A stretch of 53,893 bases of DNA, taken from NCBI RefSeq assembly GCF_005845035.1, contig NZ_SPFO01000017.1:1-53893 (forward strand). The letters are read 5' to 3'. Position 1 is the stretch's first letter. Each line of letters starts with the position of its first letter. This DNA comes from Collinsella aerofaciens (GTDB lineage Bacteria > Actinomycetota > Coriobacteriia > Coriobacteriales > Coriobacteriaceae). Of this stretch, positions 25,641 to 35,099 are shown one piece after another. A model generated the notes under the pieces. The model saw only the letters and a program-made list of their open reading frames with translations, made no database searches and was not told the origin of the DNA. Position numbers and translations under genes: made by a program.

Positions 25641-26221
25641 TAACGCTCATTCCTTTCGCGAATCTTGCGGGCACGCTCCCCACGCTGCTTGGCTTTGCGC
25701 TTGGCGCGGGCCTCATCACGTGCATTGAGCTCGGCAGTCGCATCGACTTCGCGGGCCGCAGGGCTCAAGAACATGTAGCCGATGAGGGCAAGCACAACGC
25801 CTACGGTGATGCCGATATCGGCCACGTTAAAGACGGGAAAGTCGATGAAGGTGGTGGCAATAAAATCGGTCACAAAGCCAAAAGCCAGGCGATCGATCGC
25901 GTTGCCAATGGCGCCACCCACGACCATAGCCATGCCCACAACCTCCAAGCGAGCAAGCTGGGGCGTGCGAAGCAAGTACACGGCAATGGCGACAATGACC
26001 GCAAGCGCCAGCAAAGCGAACGCAACGCCATGCCCCTCGCCCATGCTAAAGGCAGCACCGATATTACGGACAAACATAAAGTCAATGACACCGGGGATGA
26101 CGGTCACATGCAAAGCGTCGCCCACGGCACGAACCGCAAGCTTGGTCAGCTGGTCAAGAAGCAGCACAACCAGCGCCACCCCACCAGCAACACCCAACCG
26201 CCAACGCAAAGGCGGCGTCAT
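25640..26221 (-). CDS. lspA: Lipoprotein signal peptidase
   Basis: A 193-residue aspartic membrane protease that removes prolipoprotein signal peptides. Four membrane segments are visible. The catalytic Asp are in GNAIDRLAFGFVTDF and FNVADIGI. The C-terminal 40 residues are Arg/Lys-rich and cytosolic, longer than usual. The start could also be a TTG at 26239, which has a GGGG-type site upstream; 26221 is the first ATG. It is coupled to the pseudouridine synthase gene. Confidence 0.93.
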   Translation of the reverse strand: MTPPLRWRLGVAGGVALVVLLLDQLTKLAVRAVGDALHVTVIPGVIDFMFVRNIGAAFSMGEGHGVAFALLALAVIVAIAVYLLRTPQLARLEVVGMAMVVGGAIGNAIDRLAFGFVTDFIATTFIDFPVFNVADIGITVGVVLALIGYMFLSPAAREVDATAELNARDEARAKRKAKQRGERARKIRERNER

Positions 26222-26352
26222 ATCCCCAGCACGACCCAAATCAATCCCCTACCCTCAAGAACATCGAATTCCGTTTAACGCAATTAACCATCTTATATTG
26301 CCACACGCAGAGCGCACGACATATTCGCTAACGCCAGATAAATAACCAGCAT

Positions 26353-26390
26353 AAAAAGAAAGCGGCATTCCGAAAAACAGAATGCCGCTT
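26353..26390 (-). terminator. Intrinsic terminator after ileS
   Basis: The stem pairs 26360-26370 with 26380-26390, 11 perfect pairs, and is followed on the minus strand by TCTTTTTAT. The rest of the gap to lspA (26222-26352) shows no gene. Confidence 0.88.
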
Positions 26391-26461
26391 TTATTCAGCG
26401 GAGCAATTGGGCCGAAGGCGTCCAAATTCTCCCAATAACTAAAATGCCGAGTTACCGTGCC

Positions 26462-29263
26462 TTAAAGGGCATTCGCGCAGCGTTTGCAGATATGCGCGTG
26501 GCCGTTGTACTCGCCGACGGTGGTGCGATAGTTCCAGCAACGGTCGCAGCACTCGCCCTCGGCTGCCTCGATGGCAACGGAGAGTTCCTCGCCCTGGGTC
26601 AGCTCAACATCGGAAACAATGTAGAACTCGGCCAGGTCGACAGCCTTGTCGCCGGTCAGTAGCGCGTACATCTCGGCGGGAACGACCGCCTTGACGCGGA
26701 CCTGCTGGCTCTTGGTGAAGGTACCGGCGGAGCGGGCATCCTCAAGGGCCTTGGTCACGGCGCTACGGAGCTCGAGTGAAGCCTCGAGCACGCCCTCAAA
26801 CTCATTGGCCTCGTCGAACGTGATGGGCGACTTGTACCAATCGAGCAGCGCGGCGTACTTCTGGTGATCGACGCAGCCGGCGGGCGCATAGGCCATGGCC
26901 TCGTCGACCGTGTAGGACAGGATCGGCTGAAGGTCGCGCATGAGCATCGAGAAGAGCTCGGCCAGCACGGTCTGGGCGCTGCGGCGCTCGAGCGAGCCGG
27001 GCTTCTCACAGTATAGACGGTCCTTCAGGGCGTCGAGATACACGTTGGAGAGCTCGGTAACCACGAAGTCGTAGAGCGCACGGTAGGCGCGCGGGAACTC
27101 GTAGCTGGCGTAGGCATCGTCGACCTCGGCCTGAACCTGGGTCAGACGGGCAACCATGAGCTTGTCGAGCGGCAGCAGGTCGGCAAAGGCGACGCCGTCG
27201 GACTCGGGCTCAAACTGACCCTCGAGCTCGGAGAGCAAGAAGCGCAGCGTGTTGCGGAAACGGCGATAGGCATCGGACGTACGAGCGAGAATCTCGTGGT
27301 CGATGGAGACGTCAGAGCTGGTGTCGACGGAGGCAACCCACAGACGGATGATGTCAGCGCCCATCTCGTCGCAGACCTTGTTGGGGTCGATGACGTTTCC
27401 GAGCGACTTGGACATCTTGCGGCCCTGGCCATCGAGGGTGAAGCCCTGCGAGACGACCGCCTTGTACGGAGCATGGCCGTTGGCACCCACCGAGGTGAGC
27501 AGCGAGCTCTGGAACCAACCGCGGTGCTGGTCGGAGCCCTCGAGGTACACATCCGCCGGATACTCCAGCTCGGGACGGTACTCGCAGACGGCCTTCCAGG
27601 AGACGCCGGAATCCCACCACACGTCGAGGATGTCCTTATCGGCCTTGAGGTGATGGCCGCCGCACTTGGGGCAGACGCAGGCCTCGCCCAGGTAACTCTC
27701 GGGAGCGTCGGTGAACCAGGCGTCGGAGCCCTTCTCGTGGAAGAGCTTGATGACGGCGTCGAGCGTGGCGTCGTTCATGACCTTCTCGCCGCAGTCGGCG
27801 CAGGTGTAGCTGGGGATAGGCACGCCCCAGTTGCGCTGGCGGCTGATGCACCAGTCGGGACGCTGCTCGACCATGGCGCCGATGCGGTTGGCGGCGTGGG
27901 CCGGATACCACTTGACGTTCTCGCGGACCTCCTTGCCAGCCTGCTCGCGCAAGCCGGTCTTGTCCATCGAGACAAACCACTGGTCGGTAGCACGGAAGAG
28001 CACCGGGTGCTTGCAGCGCCAGCAGTGCGGATAGCTGTGCGTGATCTTCTTCTCGAGGACCAGGGTGCCGCGCTCGCGCAGGAACTCGATGATATGCGGG
28101 TTGGCCTCGTCGGTATCCATGCCGCTGAAGGGGCCGCCGGTACCAAACTCCTCGCCGGTGTAGAACTTGCCGTCGTCATCGACCGGCATGCAGATGTCGG
28201 TGATGCCCTCCTTGAGGCAGGCGAAGTAGTCGTCGACGCCGTGGCCGGGCGAGTTGTGGACGATACCGGTACCGTCATCGACACCGACGTAATCGGCCAG
28301 CAGCGCCACGCCCTCGACACCGTCGAAGATCGGCTGCTTGTAGTGGATGTGGTGGAAGGTCTCGGCGGGAACCACGTAGGGCTTGCCGTCGACCATGACC
28401 GGGGTGTACTCCCAGCCAAACTCCTCGCAGCACTTGGGAGCCAGGTCCTCGAGCATGACCTCGGCGCGACCGTCGTGCTCAACGGCGACGTAAGCGGCGC
28501 CGGGCTTGAGGGAAACTGCCTGGTCGGAGGGGATGGTCCACGGCGTAGTCGTCCAGATGATGAAGTCAACCGGGCCGTCGAAGTTCTCGAGGCCGGCGGG
28601 CTTGGAGGTCATCTCAAAGCGCACGAAGATGGACGGGCTCGTTTCGTCGGAGTACTCGATCTCGGCCTCGGCCAGCGCGGTGTGGCAGTGCTTGCACCAG
28701 TGAACCGGCTTGTGGCCGCGATAAATCATGCCCTTATCGAACATGGCCTTGAAGACCTCGATATCGGCGGCATCGTGCTGGTGATAGAGCGTCAGGTAGG
28801 GGTTGTCCCAGTCGCCAAGCACGCCCAGACGACGGAAGCCGGCCTTCTGCAGCTCGATGTTCTCGACAGCGAACTCATTGCACAGCTCACGGATCTTAGC
28901 CGTGGAAGTCTGGTTGAACTTCTCGGTGCCGAGCTTCTCCTCGACCTTGTGCTCAATCGGCTGGCCGTGGCAGTCCCAACCGGGGACATAGGGGACTTCG
29001 CAACCCTGCATCATCCAGTAACGGTTGATCATGTCCTTGGAGATCTTGTTCATGGCGTGGCCGATGTGGATCGGACCGTTGGCGTACGGAGGGCCGTCGT
29101 GCAGCACGAACTTCTTGTGACCCGCGTTCTTCTTCAGAACCTGCTCGTAGACCTTGTTGTCCTGCCAGTCCTTGAGTCGCTTGGGCTCGGACTTGGAAAG
29201 ACCGGCACGCATGGGAAAACCGGTCTTGGGCAGATTCATCGTCTGCTTGTACTCGTTTGCCAC
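26462..29263 (-). CDS. ileS: Isoleucyl-tRNA synthetase
   Basis: A 933-residue class I synthetase. The HIGH motif is in PIHIGHA, the editing domain follows (WTTTPWTIPSD), and the KMSKS loop is GRKMSKSLGN. A C-terminal zinc motif has four Cys in CDRCWNYR and CKRC. The start is GTG at 29263 with AAAGGGG four bases upstream; the ATG nine codons inside has no such site. Expression is governed by the T-box leader upstream. Confidence 0.96.
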   Translation of the reverse strand: MANEYKQTMNLPKTGFPMRAGLSKSEPKRLKDWQDNKVYEQVLKKNAGHKKFVLHDGPPYANGPIHIGHAMNKISKDMINRYWMMQGCEVPYVPGWDCHGQPIEHKVEEKLGTEKFNQTSTAKIRELCNEFAVENIELQKAGFRRLGVLGDWDNPYLTLYHQHDAADIEVFKAMFDKGMIYRGHKPVHWCKHCHTALAEAEIEYSDETSPSIFVRFEMTSKPAGLENFDGPVDFIIWTTTPWTIPSDQAVSLKPGAAYVAVEHDGRAEVMLEDLAPKCCEEFGWEYTPVMVDGKPYVVPAETFHHIHYKQPIFDGVEGVALLADYVGVDDGTGIVHNSPGHGVDDYFACLKEGITDICMPVDDDGKFYTGEEFGTGGPFSGMDTDEANPHIIEFLRERGTLVLEKKITHSYPHCWRCKHPVLFRATDQWFVSMDKTGLREQAGKEVRENVKWYPAHAANRIGAMVEQRPDWCISRQRNWGVPIPSYTCADCGEKVMNDATLDAVIKLFHEKGSDAWFTDAPESYLGEACVCPKCGGHHLKADKDILDVWWDSGVSWKAVCEYRPELEYPADVYLEGSDQHRGWFQSSLLTSVGANGHAPYKAVVSQGFTLDGQGRKMSKSLGNVIDPNKVCDEMGADIIRLWVASVDTSSDVSIDHEILARTSDAYRRFRNTLRFLLSELEGQFEPESDGVAFADLLPLDKLMVARLTQVQAEVDDAYASYEFPRAYRALYDFVVTELSNVYLDALKDRLYCEKPGSLERRSAQTVLAELFSMLMRDLQPILSYTVDEAMAYAPAGCVDHQKYAALLDWYKSPITFDEANEFEGVLEASLELRSAVTKALEDARSAGTFTKSQQVRVKAVVPAEMYALLTGDKAVDLAEFYIVSDVELTQGEELSVAIEAAEGECCDRCWNYRTTVGEYNGHAHICKRCANAL

Positions 29264-29299
29264 GGTACCCCTTTCATGTCGTGGGCGCGCACGCCCGTT

Positions 29300-29620
29300 G
29301 GGCACCAAAAAAGCGCCCGTCCCTACAAGCTGGGACGAAGCGCCACAAAACGGGCAAGTGCCCGCAAAAGCTCTTCGCTTAACCACCCAGCTTAGATGCC
29401 CTCGCCCGCGTCGCCGCGCGCTCGCATCCGTTACTCGGCTGGCCTGTATCGACGACCATCTCGGCGATGTCTACTAAGACGTGCCTGTGCGGCATATCCG
29501 TTGGGACCGCAGCTCCGGGGTGATTTTCATCGGTCGCATGCACGGGCTCTCAGCACTCCCCGCTCTCTGTGGCATGCGGATGGCCGACTACTCGTCCCCA
29601 TCAACGCTTATGCGGAGTAT
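29300..29620 (-). promoter_or_regulatory. T-box riboswitch of ileS
   Basis: A tRNA-sensing leader read on the minus strand. A stem I is visible, with GACGAGTA near its base, AGAGAGCGGGGAG in the distal part and GGAGCTGCGGTCCC closing it. The probable specifier codon is ATC at 29522-29524, matching tRNA-Ile. The T-box bulge is GGGTGG (29383-29388) followed by TTAAGCGAAG, whose TGGT pairs with an ACCA tail. The terminator that competes with the antiterminator lies at 29307-29343. Uncharged tRNA-Ile would allow readthrough into ileS. The 485-base gap to the dehydrogenase gene has no other feature. Confidence 0.87.
29307..29343 (-). terminator. Regulated terminator of the ileS T-box
   Basis: GCGC plus CGTCCC pair with GGGACG plus GCGC, closing a loop, and the minus strand then runs into six T (29307-29312). 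Confidence 0.85.
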
Positions 29621-29748
29621 GCTAGCACGTTCCGCGCCAGCGAAAAACCCTCAACATTGGTTTTATACGTTCGAAATTTCTCGCGGCTGTGGACCTTCTC
29701 TTGGAGCAAAATACCTGAAAGCACTTTATCGAACGAAAGAAGGCACCT

Positions 29749-30837
29749 ATGCGCACGATTGGAATGAGCGACTACACCGTTGGCGAGGATTGCTTTGACG
29801 AGCTGCCCGGCGCGCTTGCCGAATACGGCGCGACCAAGGTCGCAATCATCGGTGGCAAGCGGGCACTGGCCGCAGCACTGCCGGGCATCGAGGCGGCACT
29901 TGAAGGTACCGATGTCGAGATTCTGGAGACGCGCGTCTACGGCACCAACAGCACGCGCGCCAATATCGCCAAGGTCGTGAACTCCCCCGCTTGCCAGCAG
30001 GCAGACGTGCTTATCGCCTGTGGCGGCGGCAAGGCGCTCGACACCGTCAAGACAGCGGCCATCGAGCTCAAGAAGATCGTCTTTACGGTGCCGACGATCT
30101 GCTCCAACTGCTCCGCCGCTACCGCCATTGCCGTTGTCTACAACGACGACGGCTCGCTCGAGGGCTATTCGTACCCCAACCGACCGGCGCACATCTTCAT
30201 CAATCCCAAGATCATCGCCGAGGCTCCGGCGGAGTACTTCTGGGCCGGCGTGGGCGACGCCCTGTCCAAGCAGCCCGAGGTCGAATACGCCACGAGCGCC
30301 GGCAACCTGGAGCACACCGCCGGCCTTGGCCTGGCGCTTGCCCACACCTGCTCCGAGCCGCTGTTTACCTACGGCGTCCAAGGTCTTGAGGACGTACGCC
30401 AGAACCTGTCGAGTGAGGCCGTCAAGCAAATCGCGCTCGATATCGTGGTCAACACGGGCTATGTCTCGAACCTGACCAACCAGAACGATTACTACTACAA
30501 CTCGAGCGTGGCACATGCGTTCTACAACGCCACGTGTAGCATTCCGCGTGAGGGCACCTACCTGCACGGCGAGGTCGTAAGCCTGGGTGTGCTCGTGCTG
30601 TTTGCCTATACGGGAGACACCGAGAACCTTGAGCGCTACGCCGCCTTTAACAAGCAGATGGGCCTGCCCGTGACGCTTGAGCAGGTCGGCCTTACCGAGA
30701 GAGATATCCCGGCCCTGTGCGAGTTCGCACACGCCACCAACGAGTGGAAGCAAGGCAACCCGGAGCCCTTCACCGACGAAAAGTTCGCCGCCGCCATCAA
30801 GGCCGCCAACGCCTACGGCCACTCTATCCTGGCCTAA
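29749..30837 (+). CDS. Glycerol dehydrogenase-like iron-type alcohol dehydrogenase
   Basis: A 362-residue NAD(P)-dependent dehydrogenase of the iron-containing/glycerol dehydrogenase family. The nucleotide loop is LIACGGGKALDTVK. The metal ligands are Asp in GVGDALSK, His in VAHAFYN and His in YLHGEVVSLG. Length is normal. AAGAAGG precedes the ATG. It stands alone, divergent from ileS, with its own terminator. The substrate (glycerol, a polyol or an aldehyde) cannot be decided. Confidence 0.9.
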   Translation: MRTIGMSDYTVGEDCFDELPGALAEYGATKVAIIGGKRALAAALPGIEAALEGTDVEILETRVYGTNSTRANIAKVVNSPACQQADVLIACGGGKALDTVKTAAIELKKIVFTVPTICSNCSAATAIAVVYNDDGSLEGYSYPNRPAHIFINPKIIAEAPAEYFWAGVGDALSKQPEVEYATSAGNLEHTAGLGLALAHTCSEPLFTYGVQGLEDVRQNLSSEAVKQIALDIVVNTGYVSNLTNQNDYYYNSSVAHAFYNATCSIPREGTYLHGEVVSLGVLVLFAYTGDTENLERYAAFNKQMGLPVTLEQVGLTERDIPALCEFAHATNEWKQGNPEPFTDEKFAAAIKAANAYGHSILA

Positions 30838-30843
30838 CCGACC

Positions 30844-30885
30844 AAAACCGCCACAAAGGGTACAGTACCTTTGTGGCGGTTTTTT
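30844..30885. terminator. Strong terminator between convergent genes
   Basis: A 16-bp perfect stem pairs 30844-30859 with 30868-30883. On the plus strand it runs into six T, ending the dehydrogenase gene. The convergent DUF523 gene ends at 30884, so the hairpin probably serves both. Confidence 0.9.
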
Positions 30886-31339
30886 ATTGCTGTAACATGC
30901 TCGAGTCGAATTCGCTTGCCGGGATCACGCGGTAGCCGTGGCGCAGGAGCAGGTCAACGAAGACACCGTTACCCGTTGTGAGCGTGCCGCTGAAGGATCC
31001 GTCGTAGATATGGCCCACGCCGCACGACGGACTGCGATCCTGCAAGACGCACGCAGCAATCTCGGACGGGCCGCCCGCCTGCTCACACATATCGAGCGCA
31101 CGTTGAGCACCCAGGCGAAACTCGCGATTAACCGAGATGCCCTCGCTGGTACGAACCTCGCCGTTAACGATCTCGGACGGCTTGCGCGGGGTGGGCAGAC
31201 CGCCAAAAACCTCGGGGCACACCAACAAGACCTCAGTCCCCGTGCGTTCGCAGGCCTCGACCAACGCGCGATGATAGTTGTCGAGCCCGTTATACTTGCA
31301 GCTCTCACCCATTAAGCAGGCGCTCACCACGATCTTCAT
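30884..31339 (-). CDS. DUF523 family protein
   Basis: A 151-residue protein with the family motifs VSACLMGESCKYNG at the start, CPEVFGGLPTPR near residue 45 and LQDRSPSCG near residue 105. The conserved Cys suggest metal or Fe-S binding, but the function of the family is not established. The start at 31339 has AGAGGG six bases upstream; two other possible starts lie a few codons earlier. Confidence 0.88.
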   Translation of the reverse strand: MKIVVSACLMGESCKYNGLDNYHRALVEACERTGTEVLLVCPEVFGGLPTPRKPSEIVNGEVRTSEGISVNREFRLGAQRALDMCEQAGGPSEIAACVLQDRSPSCGVGHIYDGSFSGTLTTGNGVFVDLLLRHGYRVIPASEFDSSMLQQ

Positions 31340-31355
31340 TTCCATCCCTCTCAAG

Positions 31356-31394
31356 CAAAACGCCCCATTTGAGAAAGCTGCTCAAATGGGGCGT
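31356..31394 (-). terminator. Intrinsic terminator after ftsH
   Basis: A 14-bp perfect stem pairs 31360-31373 with 31381-31394, with a seven-base loop. It is followed on the minus strand by a short TTTTG run. Confidence 0.85.
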
Positions 31395-31420
31395 CGGCGT
31401 TTACTGGCTCGACCGCGGCT

Positions 31421-33313
31421 TTACTGTTGCTTGGGCATCAGCGGATTCTCGCGCGTGAGGAGGTTCATGAACTCCTCACCCGTGATGGTCTCCTTCTTGT
31501 ACAGATAACGAGCCAGCTCATGGAGCTTGAACTTGTTCTCCTTGAGGATCTGCAGGGCGCGATCGTGCGCGTCCTCGATCAGCTTGGCGACAATCGCGTC
31601 CACACGCTCGGCCGTACCGGGGGCGCAGGTGAGCGACGTGTCCTGGTTAAGGTACGCATTCTGAACGGTACCGAGTGCCATCATGCCAAACTCATCAGAC
31701 ATACCAAAGCGCGTCACCATGTTACGGGCGAGCTTGGTGGCCTGCTCGATATCGTTGGCGGCACCGGTCGTCATCTCGCCAAAGATGAGTTCCTCGGCCG
31801 CACGGCCGCCGCAGTAGACGGCAAGCTTGTCCAAGACCTCCTGGCGTGTCGTCAGGAAGCGCTCGTCCTCCTCGACCTGCATGGTATAGCCAAGAGCACC
31901 GCTCGTGCGCGGCACGATGGTGATCTTGGTAACCGGCGCGGAACCCTTTTGGCGGGCAGCGACGATGGCATGGCCGATCTCGTGGTAGGAAACGACCTGC
32001 TTCTCGTGGTCGGAAAGCACCGTGGACTTGCGCTGCTGACCGGCGATGACGACCTCCGCCGACTCCTCAAAATCGTCCTGGGTTGCACGCTTGCGACCCT
32101 CGCGAACGGCGCGCAGGGCGCCCTCATTGATGATATTGGCCAGGTCGGCGCCCGAGGCACCGGGCGTGGCGCGGGCAATCGCGGTCAGATCGATCGGCGG
32201 CTCGATCTTCACGCTCTTAGCATGCAGCTCAAGAATGTTCTTACGGCCGGTCAGATCAGGCAACTCGACGGGGATGCGGCGGTCAAAACGACCGGGGCGC
32301 AGTAGAGCGGGATCGAGACTGTCGGGGCGGTTGGTTGCGGCAAGGACAACGATACCCTTGTGGTTATCGAAGCCATCCATCTCGGTCAGCAACTGATTGA
32401 GCGTCTGCTCGCGCTCGTCGTTGCCGCTAAAGCCGCCGCCATCGCGCTTCTTACCGATGGTATCGATCTCATCGATAAAGACGATACACGGGGCCTTTTC
32501 CTTGGCCTGCTTAAACAGGTCACGAACCTTTGCAGCGCCGCGACCAACAAACATCTCAACGAACTCAGAGCCCGAAATGCTAAAGAACGGAACACCGGCC
32601 TCGCCGGCAACAGCCTTGGCAAGCAGGGTTTTACCGGTACCCGGAGGGCCGACAAGGAGAGCACCGCGCGGCAGCTTTGCGCCGATCTCCTCGTAGCGTT
32701 GCGGCTTCTCCAGAAAGTCGACGACCTCCTTGAGGGACTCCTTTGCCTCTTCCTGGCCGGCGACGTCCTTAAAGGTCACGCCCACGTCCTTGGAGGCGAT
32801 CACGCGCGCGCCGGACTTACCCAGTCCGCCGCCGCCAAAACCGCCGCCGCCAAAGTTCATCGACGGGCCGTCGTCACCCATGGCCTTCTTCATGCGGCGG
32901 TTGAGCCACCAACCGATGAGGAAGAAAATCGCCATGGGAAGAATGAGCGTAAGCAGGTAGTAGGTCATCAAACCCGAGTTTTTATCGGGAACGACCGACT
33001 CCAGCGAAGCGCCAGACTCAAGCACGCGATCGGTAAAGCCCGCATCATTCGGCACACCGGTCGTCTTATAGGCGATGTTCTCGTCCTCGCCCTTCTTGGT
33101 GTAATAAATCGAGTAATCGTCCGTGTTGTACTCTACCTTGTCGACGCTCTTCTTGTCGAGCGCTTTGACAAACGTCGAATAATCGGTCTTCGTAATCTGC
33201 TGCGTGTGACCGATGTTAGGGAACAGAACGGTCGAGAGCACGAGGTAGACGACGAAGGCGATGAGCACGTAGAGGATCATATTCCGTCTACGTTTGTTGT
33301 CATCCATCTCCAT
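31421..33313 (-). CDS. ftsH: ATP-dependent zinc metalloprotease FtsH
   Basis: A 630-residue membrane protease that degrades misfolded and short-lived proteins. Two membrane segments (about 10-30 and 118-138) enclose an extracytoplasmic domain. A Gly-rich linker follows, then the AAA+ domain with GPPGTGKT, pore loop [12 protein letters not shown] and the second region of homology ending GRFDRR. The protease domain has HEIGH, and the third ligand lies in [11 protein letters not shown]. The start at 33313 is nine bases after GGAG; an ATG five codons earlier (33328) lacks a site. Confidence 0.95.
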   Translation of the reverse strand: MEMDDNKRRRNMILYVLIAFVVYLVLSTVLFPNIGHTQQITKTDYSTFVKALDKKSVDKVEYNTDDYSIYYTKKGEDENIAYKTTGVPNDAGFTDRVLESGASLESVVPDKNSGLMTYYLLTLILPMAIFFLIGWWLNRRMKKAMGDDGPSMNFGGGGFGGGGLGKSGARVIASKDVGVTFKDVAGQEEAKESLKEVVDFLEKPQRYEEIGAKLPRGALLVGPPGTGKTLLAKAVAGEAGVPFFSISGSEFVEMFVGRGAAKVRDLFKQAKEKAPCIVFIDEIDTIGKKRDGGGFSGNDEREQTLNQLLTEMDGFDNHKGIVVLAATNRPDSLDPALLRPGRFDRRIPVELPDLTGRKNILELHAKSVKIEPPIDLTAIARATPGASGADLANIINEGALRAVREGRKRATQDDFEESAEVVIAGQQRKSTVLSDHEKQVVSYHEIGHAIVAARQKGSAPVTKITIVPRTSGALGYTMQVEEDERFLTTRQEVLDKLAVYCGGRAAEELIFGEMTTGAANDIEQATKLARNMVTRFGMSDEFGMMALGTVQNAYLNQDTSLTCAPGTAERVDAIVAKLIEDAHDRALQILKENKFKLHELARYLYKKETITGEEFMNLLTRENPLMPKQQ

Positions 33314-33405
33314 CTGCTTAAACTCCATCTACTGGGGTTGATAATGCTAACTAGAATACCCAACCCGGCCGGCGATAAACCGACGCCGGGCACGAAAGGA
33401 TAGAG

Positions 33406-33602
33406 ATGGCATCACTGGAAGTCGGCAAGGTTCAAATCTATACGGGCAACTGATCGCGATGAAACCCGACACCACAGAGCTCATACTGACCGGCCGCGGC
33501 TTGCTGCCCCTCGCCGACCTTGCCGACCTGGTCACCGAAATGCGCCCCGTCAAACACTACTTCGACGAAGGCCTCCTAGCCCGCCAAGGCATCGAATACT
33601 AA
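33406..33602 (+). pseudogene. Internally deleted cobalamin adenosyltransferase remnant (CobO/BtuR type)
   Basis: The first fragment, 33406-33453, reads MASLEVGKVQIYTGN then stop. This matches the CobO N terminus just before the GKGKT P-loop. After the stop, in another frame, 33453-33602 reads LIAMKPDTTELILTGRGL, then ADLVTEMRPVKHYFDEG and ends ARQGIEY. This is the C-terminal end of CobO/BtuR (LTGR, ADLVTEM, KHPF, KGIEY in the family). The roughly 110-residue middle, with the P-loop, is missing. AAAGGATAG stands before the ATG. The gene cannot make a working enzyme. No other cobalamin gene is in the window. Confidence 0.85.
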
Positions 33603-33624
33603 TCATTGGGGACGTCCCGAATGG

Positions 33625-34974
33625 CTAGGCGGTGGCGCGGCCTAGCCAGTTGCCGCTGTGGTGGTAGATGGTGAACATCGTGGCCGTAATGAGCCACGTT
33701 ACGGGGTAGACCAGCAGTAGATGCTCGAGCGACGGATCGAAAGGCATGATCGCAAACACCCAGATCACCCTCAAGACAACGGTGCCAAAGATGGTGAGCA
33801 TCATAGGCTGCAAGCTCACACCGGCACCGCGAATGGAACCCGACGCGTTTTCGATAATCGAGAAGATCGCGTAGAACGGCGCGATGAAATGAAGAATCGT
33901 CGTGGTGTACGCCGAAATCGAAGCATCGTCGACAAACAGACGCGACAACGGACCCGAGAACACCAGCAGCACGGCAGACAGGCCACCAATGAGCATAAAC
34001 GACAGCACGAGCGACGTATGGTAGCCCTTGCGCATGCGCTCGTAGTTGCGCGCGCCAAAGTTCTGTGCCGAGAACGTGGTGATCGACACGCCGAGCGCCT
34101 CGGTAACCATCCAGATAATGCCATCCAGGCGCCCAGATAGACCCCAAGCAGTCGTGACATCGGCGCCAAACGAATTAACCGACACCTGGATCAACACGTT
34201 CGAGATCGAATAGGCAGCCGATTGAAAACCGAGTGGCAGACCACACGAGATCATACTCTTGCAAATACCGCGATCGATGCCGAGCCTAGACAGCGAAAGA
34301 CGCCATGCACCCGGAGCGCGCATCATGCGCAACACGATCATCGTTGCATTGGAGCAAATGGTCAGCGCCACTGCGATGCCACAGCCCAGCGCCTCCATAT
34401 GCAACACAGCGACAAAGATGATATCCAGCACCACGTTAACCAGGCAGCCAGAGGCAATGATCACGGCGGGCCCGCGTGTGTCGCCCACGGCACGCAGCAG
34501 TGCGGTTCCCATATTAAGCAGCAGTGCCGCAACCATCGCGGCAAAATAACAGCGAGCATAGGCCACGCCCTCGGCCAATAGTTCATGAGGCGTGTTCATA
34601 AGCACCAGCATGGGCTCAACGAACACTATGCCAAGAATCGAGAAAACGATACCGCCCACCAGCGCAAGCGTCATGGCCGTATGGACCGAACGGCTCAGAC
34701 GCTCATCATCGTGCTGGCCAAAAAACTGACCCGTGATAACGGCACAACCAGCGCCAACGCCAACGCAAAAGCCAATGCAGAGCTCGGTGAGGACCATCGT
34801 GGCTTGAATGCCGCCCAGCGCGAGCTTGCCGCCAAACTGACCGACAATATAGGTACCGATAAGCGTGTAGGCCTGCTGAAAAAACGAACTAAAAAAGATG
34901 GGAACGCACAGCGAAAGCAGCTGCTGCCAAATAACACCCTGCGTTACATCGATAGCCGTAGATTTCTTAGCCAC
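33625..34974 (-). CDS. MATE-family efflux transporter
   Basis: A 449-residue membrane protein with twelve predicted segments in two similar halves. The family signs are QQAYTLIGTYIVGQFGG in segment 1-2, GAGCAVITGQFFGQ, and LLRAVGDTRGP between segments 5 and 6. It is a cation-coupled exporter of drugs or metabolites. The start is GTG at 34974 with GGGAGG four bases upstream; an ATG-like extension to 35007 lacks support. No regulator is adjacent, and the substrate is unknown. Confidence 0.9.
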   Translation of the reverse strand: MAKKSTAIDVTQGVIWQQLLSLCVPIFFSSFFQQAYTLIGTYIVGQFGGKLALGGIQATMVLTELCIGFCVGVGAGCAVITGQFFGQHDDERLSRSVHTAMTLALVGGIVFSILGIVFVEPMLVLMNTPHELLAEGVAYARCYFAAMVAALLLNMGTALLRAVGDTRGPAVIIASGCLVNVVLDIIFVAVLHMEALGCGIAVALTICSNATMIVLRMMRAPGAWRLSLSRLGIDRGICKSMISCGLPLGFQSAAYSISNVLIQVSVNSFGADVTTAWGLSGRLDGIIWMVTEALGVSITTFSAQNFGARNYERMRKGYHTSLVLSFMLIGGLSAVLLVFSGPLSRLFVDDASISAYTTTILHFIAPFYAIFSIIENASGSIRGAGVSLQPMMLTIFGTVVLRVIWVFAIMPFDPSLEHLLLVYPVTWLITATMFTIYHHSGNWLGRATA

Positions 34975-35099
34975 ACGCCCTCCCCACACGCATACGTCAA
35001 ACAACAAAACAGCAATTTAAAACCAAAGCCAAAACCAGCTTAGCACCGACTGGCGGCGACCGAAACACCCCGAATTAGAGCGCGGTGCGAAATATCTGC

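Noticed and set aside
27296..29395. 699-residue open frame opposite ileS
   Set aside because: Same reason: it is an antisense shadow of a well-recognised synthetase gene.
29396..29798. Short plus-strand open frames over the ileS leader
   Set aside because: The region is explained by the T-box RNA on the other strand, and the peptides look random.
33347..33553. Minus-strand open frame over the cobalamin adenosyltransferase remnant
   Set aside because: It has no family features, while the plus strand gives clear CobO end sequences.
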